The translations under genes were made by a program, and so were the position numbers. Source: Thermocatellispora tengchongensis (lineage in GTDB: Bacteria > Actinomycetota > Actinomycetes > Streptosporangiales > Streptosporangiaceae). Taken from it: 50,380 nt of DNA. The number at the start of each line of letters is the position of its first letter. Position 1 is the first letter of the stretch. The stretch is taken from NCBI RefSeq assembly GCF_014202315.1, contig NZ_JACHGN010000002.1, positions 176,496-226,875 of the forward strand, in the 5' to 3' direction. Shown piece by piece: positions 27,401 through 34,949 of the stretch. The notes under the pieces are model-generated. The model was not told the DNA's origin. It saw only the letters and a program-made list of their open reading frames with translations, and did no database searches.

Positions 27401-27523
27401 GCCCGCGACGACGATCAGGGTGCCGGGCACCGTCGGCACCGGGTGCGTGGACAGCCGCGAGATGTTGACCGCCTGCACGGCGATCAGCACCCGGTCACCC
27501 ACCACGTTCTCCATCGGCGTCAC
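24440..27523 (-). CDS. SMC-like ATPase (MukB/MksB/JetC type)
   Basis: 1027 residues from GTG 27523, which overlaps the upstream stop (GTGA). N-terminal ATP-binding loop: PKDSNGAGKSSFIAAI (residues 44-59). Long coiled-coil arms follow (Arg/Glu/Ala heptads), broken at about residues 455-560 by a compact segment (LLDAIDV...NWPHEHAVIVDAAEL...GSVLVSAAGVTVVG) that looks like a hinge. The C-terminal head has Walker B LCLVLDELGRNLG (Asp933, Glu934). An SGGE-type signature is not visible; the position reads NTALMDEKAVKL. Repeat inserts near residues 115-135 (GEQPGEQPGEERD) and an SDG-repeat stretch. Third gene of a kleisin-KITE-SMC-like operon; expected to bind and extrude or sense DNA. The family assignment is from architecture, not search. 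Confidence 0.7.
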   Translation of the reverse strand: MTPMENVVGDRVLIAVQAVNISRLSTHPVPTVPGTLIVVAGAGPKDSNGAGKSSFIAAITALLGDEQWRFASGAKTVAELLFNAELATGAGGRQWASADHGYIVGVFGDPARAAGAEPGAGPGEQPGEQPGEERDDEPGDGLEPITVWLRVNQEAPHLEIRWTSGVYLAAAPSEAERVARADEMWLTLPRSAGRRDVVARDLTKVLYGDRVRCVSFLSTSVRTKVATNLLSQPLNEISPERVFEAVAALTGLDAELDQEREARRDEHAKRVRAVQAAQRLREFEAESRTLLDTFDRRDAARVHLAEAMRCWRGRQARRLVAAADRDEALAAELSRHRVAAEQAAEAIAVVRAEIGTLKDDTLDRRLAEARRELAEAQARVAKLEADRAVAENSADELRGQIPGLEEARRFADGREVPAAERELAEAGQRLNAALKALGVADREVEGAAAALDDAEGGPAAAQLRALAEAGVAASGLLDAIDVAEHARDETGGGRAYEGLRNWPHEHAVIVDAAELEAAARALAGLPGSVLVSAAGVTVVGAFEGVPTGREARIKAAEQRLNRARDAQEEAARAVRRAEDGVAEARRRLDGAKAGVRLAEIERRLAERRTRLAELSDALAELVPRVSEAEREVAALDFRARTRDMEIERLEGRRARLEDERDQARAQEAKVTAERAALGLDALAAEWGGTVEGAREWLAALPEAEAPLTAEEWWRAAERRLEQALRGTFPSDGPSDGSSDGSSDGAESGSGEMPDELRFLLRERSEPGAGRTAREQATFPGVCGALASYLRGQEEYERHQRRQIEAQLATRQRDLAAADKGAEEAAQSTAVHRAALTAAIKARLTRVSEEFEKLDLAYGGYGATLEFPVPAAPSDPEQRWAWKVIPKWRRGEGQGYVPYNRRANTALMDEKAVKLVCAAAIASSGGGHLCLVLDELGRNLGKEHRREAVALFRRIGETYGITVIGALQDDMEPYAIDACGQYIKLRRSSDAMPYNEPPVIIGHDRHAPRVRALMDYVTRAPAATAGAP

Positions 27524-28947
27524 CGCGAGTCCCCCTGCTCCCGTCGTTCCATGGTGTCGATGTCATCGGCGCGGGCCTGCTGCCTGCGCCTGGCGCGTAC
27601 GGCCGCCGCCAGCGGCGTGTTCGGGCCCGCGGCCAGGATCAGCTCCTCCTGGAGGCGGCGCCGCGCCGCCTGGGTGAGCCGGTGGAACTGCGGCCCCGGC
27701 ACGTAGCCGCCCGCCTCCTCGCCCGCCTTGACCTGGCTGAGCAGCCCCGCGTGCCGCAGCGAGCGCAGCGCCGCCTCCATCTCGCCGATCGGGAGCTGGG
27801 TGTGCCGGCGCAGCTCCTCCACCGGCGTCGGATGCGGCGAGAGCCAGGTGTCCTCGGCCAGCACGCCCTCGGCGCGCGGGATCGCCACCGAGTGGACCAG
27901 CACCAGCGCGAGCACCGCACGCTCGGTCTCGCCCAGCGTGGTGCCGATCCGGGCGGCCGTGGCGTCGGCGTAGCCGGAGGTCCACCGGTCGCGCCGCTGG
28001 ATCAGCGTACGGCCGCGCCGGGCCAGCATCTCGCCGACCGTACGCCGCAGCGCGGGGTCGCGCAGCGCCGCGAACCGCACCTCCTGCACCGGCTCGGCGG
28101 CGTGCTCGACCGCCATGAACGCCGCGACCACCTCGGCCCGCCGCCGCTCGTCGTACGGCCCGAGCAGGTCCTCGTCCCAGCCCGCGCCGTCGGCGTCGCC
28201 GGCCGCGCTCGCCGAGGACGCGCCCGCCTCGGCCGGCGGCATGGGCAGCAGCGCCGACGGGTCGGCGGCGGGCAGCCGGCGGACCAGCTCGCGCAACTGG
28301 CCGTGCGACTCCGGCCGCCACGTGGCGCACCTGGGGCCCAGGCGCACCTCGTCGCCGGACATCACGATCCATGCGGAGTCGTGCAGCCGGCGCAGCGCGC
28401 CGATCGCCCAGTTGCGCATCAGGTCGTCGTTGCGCCCGATCAGCGCCCGGTACGCCGCCAGCACCAGCTCCACCGGCGCCGCCACCCCCGGCCACGGATC
28501 GGCCTCCAGGTCGGTCCAGCAGCACTTCAGGCAGGCCGCCAGCACCCGCCTGGCCTCACCCGCCCGCTCCACCGAGACCGGCGCCACCTGGTACTCCTCC
28601 AGCAGCGCGGGCGTCACCCCGTCGGGCCACACGGGCACCGCGGACACGCCGGACGCGGCGCTCGCCAGGCGGAGCATGCCGGGAGGCGCGGGCCGGTCGG
28701 CGGGGAGAGGGAGCGGACCCCGCGCACGGGCCAGCGCGTGCGCCAGGCCGGGCGCCATGTCAGGTGCCACTTCAGGTGCCGTGTTGAGCGCCATGTCGTG
28801 GGCCGTGTCGTGGGCCGTCTCGGGCGCCGTGGCGTGAGCCGTCTCGGGTGCCAGGTCGGCCAGGTCGGGCGTCGGGGCGGGCCCCTGGCCGGGGGCCGGT
28901 TCTGGGGCCGGTTCGGAGGGCGGGGCTCCCTGCGGGGTGGTCGTCAT
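27520..28947 (-). CDS. KITE-like winged-helix subunit (MukE/MksE/JetB position)
   Basis: 475 residues from ATG 28947, which overlaps the stop of the first operon gene (ATGA). Residues 1-80 are disordered and Pro/Ala-rich with an imprecise TAHDTAHDMALNTAPE repeat. The remainder is helical with at least two winged-helix-like segments: RNWAIGALRRLHDSAWIV early, and PVEELRRHTQLPIGEMEAAL with LRHAGLLSQV near the C-terminus. Tandem winged helices fit KITE subunits of MukBEF-like complexes, though this protein is about twice their usual length. The C-terminus is Arg/Gln-rich. I assign the role mainly by operon position; a general DNA-binding protein is the alternative. Confidence 0.55.
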   Translation of the reverse strand: MTTTPQGAPPSEPAPEPAPGQGPAPTPDLADLAPETAHATAPETAHDTAHDMALNTAPEVAPDMAPGLAHALARARGPLPLPADRPAPPGMLRLASAASGVSAVPVWPDGVTPALLEEYQVAPVSVERAGEARRVLAACLKCCWTDLEADPWPGVAAPVELVLAAYRALIGRNDDLMRNWAIGALRRLHDSAWIVMSGDEVRLGPRCATWRPESHGQLRELVRRLPAADPSALLPMPPAEAGASSASAAGDADGAGWDEDLLGPYDERRRAEVVAAFMAVEHAAEPVQEVRFAALRDPALRRTVGEMLARRGRTLIQRRDRWTSGYADATAARIGTTLGETERAVLALVLVHSVAIPRAEGVLAEDTWLSPHPTPVEELRRHTQLPIGEMEAALRSLRHAGLLSQVKAGEEAGGYVPGPQFHRLTQAARRRLQEELILAAGPNTPLAAAVRARRRQQARADDIDTMERREQGDSR

Positions 28948-30197
28948 GGGCGGTCCCCCTGGTCGGCCTCGGCGGGCTCGGAGGTGGCGCGTTCCAGGAC
29001 GCCGTGGGTGAGCCAGGCGGGGTCGCCGCCCGGGGCGGCGGTGAGGGTGTCGGACCAGCGCAGGCGGTAGGGCAGCTCGGGCCTCAGATCGACGGTGGCG
29101 AGGTCGGCGAGGAGGCGGCGGGCGGTGGTCCAGTCGCCGGGGCGGGTCAGCAGGTCCTCCAGGGGGACCGAGTCGCCCCCGGCCAGGGACTCCTCGGCCA
29201 TGGCGGTCAGACGGTCCAGGACGGCGGCGCCGCCCGGGTCGTACGCGTCGGCCGGCCCCGGGTCGGGCAGGGCCGAGCGGGGCGGGGTGGGCTGGGCCGG
29301 GGCGGGCCGGGGGGCCTCGTCCACCGCCCACACGATCGCCGCCGGGTCGTGCCAGGGGGCGGGGGCGTCGAAGACCAGGCCGTCGAGCACCGCCGCCAGG
29401 CGCTCCTTGGAGGCGGTCTGGGCGAACGTGCGCCAGGTCTCGGCGGGGAGCAGGGTCAGGTTGCGGGTGGTGCCCGCGGAGTCGGCCAGGCGGCCCGCGG
29501 CGCGGCGTGAGGCGTCGCTGTAGGCGTAGATCGCCGCGCGCAGCTCGGTGCAGGTGCGGTCGAGCTCGGGCCAGCGGGTGAGGATCGTGCCGTGCAGGCT
29601 CTGCGCCCGGCGCGCGATCTCCTCGGTGCCCCACAGCTTGGGGGCCTGCTCGCGCAGCTCCTCGATCGTGCCCGTGGTCAGCGTGATCAGCTCCAGCGCC
29701 CACAGCCGGAACGCCCGCGCCAGGTTGTGCGCGCTCTGCCGGGCCTCCTCCATCGTCGTGCGCGGGTCGGCGACGTTGAGATCCTCCAGCGCCAGCAGCC
29801 GGTGCATCTCGGACTGGCCGCCGTCGTCCATCATGCGGCGCACGAACATCAGCCCGACCACGCTGGTGAACGAGGCGCGGTAGCGGAGCTGGTTGGGCTT
29901 GGGGAACACCTCGCGGATCGCGCCCAGCCCCTTGAGCACCCGCAGCCGGTTCTCGAACAGCTCCACCGGATGGTCGCGGCAGGCGTGGCGCATCTGCTCG
30001 TGGGTCAGCCACTCCTCCCCGGCCTCGGCGAACGCCGCGAACAGGGTCTCGGCGATGTCGACGAGCACGGGGTCGTCGACCACCGCCCCGCTGTCGCGGG
30101 CGAGCGCGGCGAACATGCGCCGGTAGGTGGCGAGCACCGCCTCCTCGGTGAGCGCGGAGTCGAGCGTGATCTCCTGGTTGGTCTCGGGCACGCGCAC
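28944..30197 (-). CDS. Kleisin-like subunit (MukF/MksF/JetA position)
   Basis: I chose GTG 30197 (417 residues), just before the conserved ITLDSALTEEAVLATYRRMFAAL region. An ATG at 30311 would add 38 residues encoded by 11-bp repeats and is less likely, but neither start has a good ribosome binding site. Residues 10-110 look like a winged-helix region (HEQMRHACRDHP, LENRLRVLKGLGAIREV), followed by a helical bundle (MEEARQSAHNLARAFRLWALEL... LHGTILTRWPELDRTCTELRAA) and a C-terminal small domain after a Pro-rich linker. This is the layout of MukF/JetA kleisins. First gene of a three-gene operon with 4-bp overlaps. Confidence 0.55.
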   Translation of the reverse strand: MRVPETNQEITLDSALTEEAVLATYRRMFAALARDSGAVVDDPVLVDIAETLFAAFAEAGEEWLTHEQMRHACRDHPVELFENRLRVLKGLGAIREVFPKPNQLRYRASFTSVVGLMFVRRMMDDGGQSEMHRLLALEDLNVADPRTTMEEARQSAHNLARAFRLWALELITLTTGTIEELREQAPKLWGTEEIARRAQSLHGTILTRWPELDRTCTELRAAIYAYSDASRRAAGRLADSAGTTRNLTLLPAETWRTFAQTASKERLAAVLDGLVFDAPAPWHDPAAIVWAVDEAPRPAPAQPTPPRSALPDPGPADAYDPGGAAVLDRLTAMAEESLAGGDSVPLEDLLTRPGDWTTARRLLADLATVDLRPELPYRLRWSDTLTAAPGGDPAWLTHGVLERATSEPAEADQGDRP

Positions 30198-30249
30198 TAC
30201 CGTACGGCGTGCGCCCGACAGTCTCGGACCATCGCGCGCGGGTCGTGCC

Positions 30250-30304
30250 GAGCTCGTCCTGAGCTCGTCCTGAGTTCGTCCTGAGTTCGTCCTGAGCTCG
30301 TCCC
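30250..30304. repeat. Five 11-bp direct repeats at 5' end of SMC-like operon
   Basis: Units of GAGCTCGTCCT start at 30250, 30261, 30272, 30283 and 30294 (variants GAGTTCGTCCT and GAGCTCGTCCC). The 11-bp period is about one helical turn, so every unit faces the same side of DNA. They lie 53 bp upstream of the GTG chosen for the kleisin-like gene. Eleven is not a multiple of three, which argues against a coding role. Candidate protein-binding array. Confidence 0.8.
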
Positions 30305-30413
30305 GAGCCATGACCGCCGGGTCGGATACCTGCGGGTCACATCGCGGGCACGCTAGGGTGACCCTCGGTAAAACGGGGACAAAGCGAGAGTCAAGGCACG
30401 GGGTGAGTCAAGG

Positions 30414-32567
30414 GTGAAGGTGCCCAGGCCACGGGGTGATCGGGCAACGGCCCTGATCGCGACCGCCGTCGTCGGCGCCCTCGTCGCGGTCGCGGCGGTG
30501 TTCGGGGTGGGGATCTCCAGCGCCAACCCCGCGCTCGCCGACGTGGGCGCGTGGTTGTGGAGCACCGGCCGCGGGTCGGTCGTGCACGCCAACGGGCTGT
30601 CGGGTGAGGTGGACGGGCGCATCGACGTGCGCGGCAAGGCGGGCACGTCGCTCAAGGTCGTCCAGGACGGCGCGACCGTGCTGCTCGTGGACGAGCGGAC
30701 CGGCGTGGTCAGCCGGATCGAGCCGAGCCGCCTGGAGGTCACCCAGACCCGCGACTTCGCCACCGCCGGGCTGCAGTTCGTGGTGTCCGGCAAGGTCGCC
30801 TACGCCGTCGATCCCGAGGGCACGGTGCAGCGCATCGACCCCGCCACGCTCAACGCGATCGGCACGCCGCTGTCGCTGCCGCGCCCGCTCGGCGCCGCCG
30901 GCATCGACGGCGGCGGCGGGCTGTGGGTGCCGGTCTCGGCCGACGGCACCGTCGTACGGGTGCGCGACGGCGTGCAGGAGAAGGCCGTGCGGGTCGGGAA
31001 GGCCGGCGACCCGCTGGCGCTGACCATCGCGGGCGGCCTGCCCGTGGTGACCAACTCGCGCACCTCGCAGGCGACCGTGATCGGCGAGGACGGCAGCACC
31101 GGTGTGATCGAGCTGCCCGAGGAGGTGCGGATCGCCGGCGACGAGCCGGTGCTCTCGCCGCTGACCACCGAGGGCCCGCTCGCGCCGATCCTGGTGCCCG
31201 GCGCCGACGGCCTGGTGGTCGTCATCGACACCGACCAGCGCGCCCCGCAGAGCGTCAAGCTGTCCTCGGTGGCCGATCCCGACGCGCTCGGCGTGCCCGA
31301 GGTCCTGGGCACCAAGGTGTACATCCCCGACAGCCGCACCGGCGGGCTGATCGTGTGGGACAGCGCGACCGGCGGCGAGCCCACCGAGATCCCGGTACGC
31401 CGCGGCCCCGGCGAGCTGGACGTGTTCGTCAAGGACGGCCAGTTGTGGGCCAACGACCCCCACGGCGACCAGGCCGTGGTGATCGACGTCGAGGGCCGCA
31501 GGCACGGCATCGACAAGGACGACCGCGACGTCCCGGGCCCGAGCCGCACCCCCAAGCCGCTGCCGACGCCGAAGACCCGGCCGACCGGCGCGCCCGACCC
31601 GCAGGACACCCGGCCGCCCGAGCCCGACCCGACCACCCCGGTGGAGGAGGCCGAGCCCGACCCGGCGCCGACCAAGACGCACCGCAAGAACACCCCGCCG
31701 CCGCGGCCCACCCCGACGCCCACGCCCACGCCCAGCGCCACGCCGTCGGCGCCGCAGCCGCCCGGCACGGTGAGCGCCAAGTCCGGCCCGGGGAAGATCG
31801 ATGTGATGTTCTCGCCCTCGACCGGCGGCAAGGTGGACCACTACACGCTCACCGTCTCGCCCTCGGGCGGCACGCTGACGCCGGAGCGGGTGGACGCCGA
31901 GGGGCCGTTCCAGTTCGAGTTCCGCGGCGGCGACTGCGGCACCGACTACACCTTCACCGTGGTCGCGCACTGGGCGGGCGGCGAGGTCGCCTCCGAGCCG
32001 AGCGCGGGCGCCAAGCCGTGCGTCGCGCCGGGGGCGCCGACCGGGTTCCAGGCCAAGGCCAAGAACCAGGGGGCCGACCTGACCTGGAACGCCCCGGAGA
32101 ACGCCGGCGACGGCACGACGTACACGCTGTCGGGGGCCGTGAGCAAGGACGGCATCAGCGGCACCTCCTACAGCGTGACCGGGCTGAAGAACAACCAGAA
32201 GCACGAGTTCACGCTCAAGGCCAGGAACGCCGCCGGCGAAGGCGAGGGCACGGCCACCACCACGGTGGACCTCGCCTATCCCAGGGGGACCTACAAGAAC
32301 GCCAACAACAACCAGGTGGACACGCTGATCCGGTCGGGGCCGTCCAAGACCGGCGAGATCGGGCGCATCCCCAAGGGCCAGTACATCTCGATCACGGTGA
32401 TCTGCCAGGTGAAGGGGGCCTCCGTCACCGAGAGCGAGACCGGCGAGACCAGCGACGTGTGGAACCGGATCGAGTGGAACGGCGGCGTCGGCTACCTGAG
32501 CGAGACGCTGATGACCACGCCGAGGGGCGGCTTCCCCGCGGCGCCGCTGTTCCAGTGTGACGACTGA
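30414..32567 (+). CDS. Beta-propeller / FN3 / SH3-like secreted or membrane-anchored protein
   Basis: 717 residues from GTG 30414. An N-terminal hydrophobic segment (residues 12-35, ALIATAVVGALVAVAAVFGV) is a signal anchor. Residues about 50-360 form YncE/NHL-like blades with recurring DG-x-VxVID and T-G-x-x-x-RI patterns. A Pro/Thr-rich linker (about 365-450, TPKPLPTPKTRPTG) follows, then two fibronectin III-like domains (about 450-620) and a C-terminal bacterial SH3-like domain (DTLIRSGPSKTGEIG... YLSETLMTT). It heads an operon with MoxR, DUF58 and TgpA genes; the gap to MoxR is 13 bp. Likely cell-surface sensor or scaffold; exact role unknown. Confidence 0.8.
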   Translation: MKVPRPRGDRATALIATAVVGALVAVAAVFGVGISSANPALADVGAWLWSTGRGSVVHANGLSGEVDGRIDVRGKAGTSLKVVQDGATVLLVDERTGVVSRIEPSRLEVTQTRDFATAGLQFVVSGKVAYAVDPEGTVQRIDPATLNAIGTPLSLPRPLGAAGIDGGGGLWVPVSADGTVVRVRDGVQEKAVRVGKAGDPLALTIAGGLPVVTNSRTSQATVIGEDGSTGVIELPEEVRIAGDEPVLSPLTTEGPLAPILVPGADGLVVVIDTDQRAPQSVKLSSVADPDALGVPEVLGTKVYIPDSRTGGLIVWDSATGGEPTEIPVRRGPGELDVFVKDGQLWANDPHGDQAVVIDVEGRRHGIDKDDRDVPGPSRTPKPLPTPKTRPTGAPDPQDTRPPEPDPTTPVEEAEPDPAPTKTHRKNTPPPRPTPTPTPTPSATPSAPQPPGTVSAKSGPGKIDVMFSPSTGGKVDHYTLTVSPSGGTLTPERVDAEGPFQFEFRGGDCGTDYTFTVVAHWAGGEVASEPSAGAKPCVAPGAPTGFQAKAKNQGADLTWNAPENAGDGTTYTLSGAVSKDGISGTSYSVTGLKNNQKHEFTLKARNAAGEGEGTATTTVDLAYPRGTYKNANNNQVDTLIRSGPSKTGEIGRIPKGQYISITVICQVKGASVTESETGETSDVWNRIEWNGGVGYLSETLMTTPRGGFPAAPLFQCDD

Positions 32568-32580
32568 GAAGGGGGACTCA

Positions 32581-33816
32581 GTGAGCAGCCACTACCCCGA
32601 CCACGAGGCGACCCATGCCGCCGCCGGGCGGTACGCGGCCGATCCCGGCCACGGGGGCGAGGGCGTGCCGGTCTCCTACGCCGCGCCGCAGGCCCAGCCC
32701 CAGGCGGCGTACGCGGGGGCGTACCAGAACCAGGGCTACCAGGGGCACCCCCAGCAGGGGCAGTACGCGCAGCAGCACGGCCGGCACAGCCAGCAGGCGC
32801 AGCACGCCCAGCAGGTCCAGCAGGCCCAGCACGCGCCGCAGGGGGCCGGGGACGTCGCGGCGCTGGCGGGGCAGTTCGCGCAGCGGTTCACGCTGCTGGC
32901 GCAGAACATCGAGCGGGTGATCCGGGGCAAGCGCGAGGCGATCGAACTGGCGCTGGTGTGCCTGTTCGCCGAGGGGCACCTGCTGCTGGAGGACGTGCCG
33001 GGCACGGGCAAGACCACCCTCGCGCGCTCGATCGCGGCCAGCGTGGACGCCCGGCTGCGGCGCATCCAGTTCACCCCCGACCTGCTGCCCTCCGACATCA
33101 CCGGAGTGTCGATCTTCAACCAGGCCACGCAGTCCTTCGAGTTCCACGAAGGGCCGATCTTCGCCAACATCGTGCTCGGCGACGAGATCAACCGGGCCTC
33201 GCCGAAGACCCAGTCGGCGCTGCTGGAGGTCATGGAGGAACGGCGGGTAACCGTGGACTCCGCCTCGCACCCGGTGCCGCGGCCGTTCCTGGTGGTGGCC
33301 ACGCAGAACCCGGTGGACATGGACGGCACCTACCCGCTGCCCGAGGCGCAGCTCGACCGGTTCCTGATGCGGATCTCGGTCGGCTACCCCGACCACGCCG
33401 CGGAGGTCGAGGTGCTCAAGGGCATGCCGACCGGTCCCCAGGTCGAGCAGCTCCCGCTGGTGGCGCGGGCGTCCGACATCGCCGGCATGATCGACTTCGC
33501 CACCCGCATCCACGTCGCCGACCCGATCTACGACTACGTGGTCGCCCTGGTCGCGGCCACGCGCACCTCGCCCGAGATCCGCCTGGGCGCCAGCCCGCGG
33601 GCCAGCCTGGCCCTGGTGCGCGCGGCCAAGGTCAAGGCCGCCGCGGCCGGGCGCCACTACGTCGTGCCCGAGGACGTCAAGGCGCTGGCCGTGCCGGTCA
33701 TCGCGCACCGCCTGGTGCTGACCCCCGAGGCCGAGCTGCGCGAGCGAACCGGGGCCGCGCTCGTCTCCGAGATCGTCGCGGGCCTGCCCGTGCCGCAGGC
33801 GTTCGCCGGGGTGTAG
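32581..33816 (+). CDS. MoxR family AAA+ ATPase
   Basis: 411 residues from GTG 32581, which has AAGGGGGA 5 nt upstream (32569-32576); a GTG at 32557 would overlap the previous gene and is less likely. Residues 1-90 are a Gln/His/Ala/Tyr-rich disordered tail (QGQYAQQHG, QQAQHAQQVQQAQ). The AAA domain then has Walker A EDVPGTGKTT, Walker B IVLGDEINRASPKTQSALLEVMEE, sensor 1 VVATQNPVD and LPEAQLDRFLMR. It is the classical MoxR type that accompanies DUF58 and transglutaminase genes. Probably a chaperone for the DUF58 (VWA-like) partner. Confidence 0.95.
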   Translation: MSSHYPDHEATHAAAGRYAADPGHGGEGVPVSYAAPQAQPQAAYAGAYQNQGYQGHPQQGQYAQQHGRHSQQAQHAQQVQQAQHAPQGAGDVAALAGQFAQRFTLLAQNIERVIRGKREAIELALVCLFAEGHLLLEDVPGTGKTTLARSIAASVDARLRRIQFTPDLLPSDITGVSIFNQATQSFEFHEGPIFANIVLGDEINRASPKTQSALLEVMEERRVTVDSASHPVPRPFLVVATQNPVDMDGTYPLPEAQLDRFLMRISVGYPDHAAEVEVLKGMPTGPQVEQLPLVARASDIAGMIDFATRIHVADPIYDYVVALVAATRTSPEIRLGASPRASLALVRAAKVKAAAAGRHYVVPEDVKALAVPVIAHRLVLTPEAELRERTGAALVSEIVAGLPVPQAFAGV

Positions 33817-33827
33817 GGGGCGCGGCG

Positions 33828-34949
33828 ATGCTGACGCCACTCGGCTGGGGGACGATGGCGGTCTCGCTGGCGCTGTACGCCGCCGGCTTCCTGCTCGGCT
33901 ATCCCGAGCTGGCCGTGCTCGCCACGGGCGGCGCGCTGGCCCTGGCGTCCGCGTTCCTGTGGACCGCGCCCAAGGCGAGCCTGGAGGTCTCCCGGGAGGT
34001 CACGCCGCTGAAGGTGCCGCGCGGCGACGCCGCCGTCGCCGTGCTGCACGTGCGCAACACCGGGCGGTGGGCGCTGTCCGGCCTGCGCGCCCGCGACAGG
34101 TTCGGCGAGACCGAGCAGAGCGTGGACGTGCCCCGCCTGCCCAGGCGCTCCTCCCGGACCGTGACGTACCCGCTGCCGACCGGGCGGCGCGGCGAGATCC
34201 CGGTCGGGCCGCTGCTGCTGGTGCGCGCCGATCCGCTCGGCCTGACCCGCCGGGTCAGGGAGTACGGCGAGCCGGCCACGCTGCTGGTCCGCCCGCGCAC
34301 CGCCGACCTGGCCGTCCTGCCCTCCGGCCGGGCCCACCACCTCGACGGCCCGACCAGCGACAGCGCGCCCGCCGGCACCGCGACCTTCCACACCCTGCGC
34401 GAGTACGTCGTGGGCGACGACCTGCGGCACGTGCACTGGCGCTCCAGCGCTCGCACCGGCACTCTCATGGTCCGCCAGCTTGTGGACGCCAGCCTGCCCA
34501 CGACCACGGTGGCGCTGGACACGCGGGCGGGCGCGTACGGATCGGAGGACCGCTTCGAGCTGGCCGTGGACGTCGCCGCGTCCGTGGCCGTGGCGGCGGC
34601 CCGCGCCGGCTTCCCGGTGCGGGTGCTGTCCGGCGAGGGCGTGCTGCTTGAGGGCGCGGGCGGACGCGGCGACGCCGAGGCGGTGCTCGACCGGCTCGCC
34701 ACGGTGACGGCGGGTGAGCGGGGCGCGGCCGAGGCCGTCCGGCTGGCGCGCGGCGGCGGCGCGCTGGTGATGGTGACGGGCGACGCCCGCGACACCGCGT
34801 CCGCGTCCGCCGACCGCCGCCGCTTCGACCGGGTCGTCTGCCTGAACGCCGGGTCCGCCGGCGCGGTGCCCGCCGCTCCCGGCGTGACCGTGCTCGACGT
34901 GCCCGATCTCGACGCGCTGCCCGCTGCCTGGCGCGGGGCCGCCCGATGA
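33828..34949 (+). CDS. DUF58 domain membrane protein
   Basis: 373 residues from ATG 33828, 11 bp after the MoxR stop. Two N-terminal membrane segments (residues about 5-45), then a beta-rich region (VPRGDAAVAVLHVRNTGRWALSGLRARD), and the DUF58 hallmark DDLRHVHWRSSARTGTLMVRQL followed by a VWA-like fold (TTVALDTRAGAYGSEDRFELAVDVAASVA). It ends in a 4-bp ATGA overlap with the transglutaminase gene. The MoxR-DUF58-TgpA trio is widely conserved; the biochemical function remains open. Confidence 0.92.
   Translation: MLTPLGWGTMAVSLALYAAGFLLGYPELAVLATGGALALASAFLWTAPKASLEVSREVTPLKVPRGDAAVAVLHVRNTGRWALSGLRARDRFGETEQSVDVPRLPRRSSRTVTYPLPTGRRGEIPVGPLLLVRADPLGLTRRVREYGEPATLLVRPRTADLAVLPSGRAHHLDGPTSDSAPAGTATFHTLREYVVGDDLRHVHWRSSARTGTLMVRQLVDASLPTTTVALDTRAGAYGSEDRFELAVDVAASVAVAAARAGFPVRVLSGEGVLLEGAGGRGDAEAVLDRLATVTAGERGAAEAVRLARGGGALVMVTGDARDTASASADRRRFDRVVCLNAGSAGAVPAAPGVTVLDVPDLDALPAAWRGAAR

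Noticed and set aside
24695-27706. Long plus-strand reading frame opposite the SMC-like gene
   Set aside because: No motifs; the minus-strand frame has Walker A, coiled coil and Walker B and is coupled to its neighbours.
27520-30012. An 830-residue extended version of the winged-helix protein
   Set aside because: The extra N-terminal part is the wrong frame of the kleisin-like gene; ATG 28947 makes a 4-bp overlap typical of this operon.
24440-30197. Complete Wadjet (JetABCD) defence system
   Set aside because: No JetD-like gene with TOPRIM or winged-helix topoisomerase features is present on either side; only an ABC-like core can be supported.
30250-30304. CRISPR-like array
   Set aside because: The 11-bp units are contiguous with no spacers, and no cas genes are nearby.
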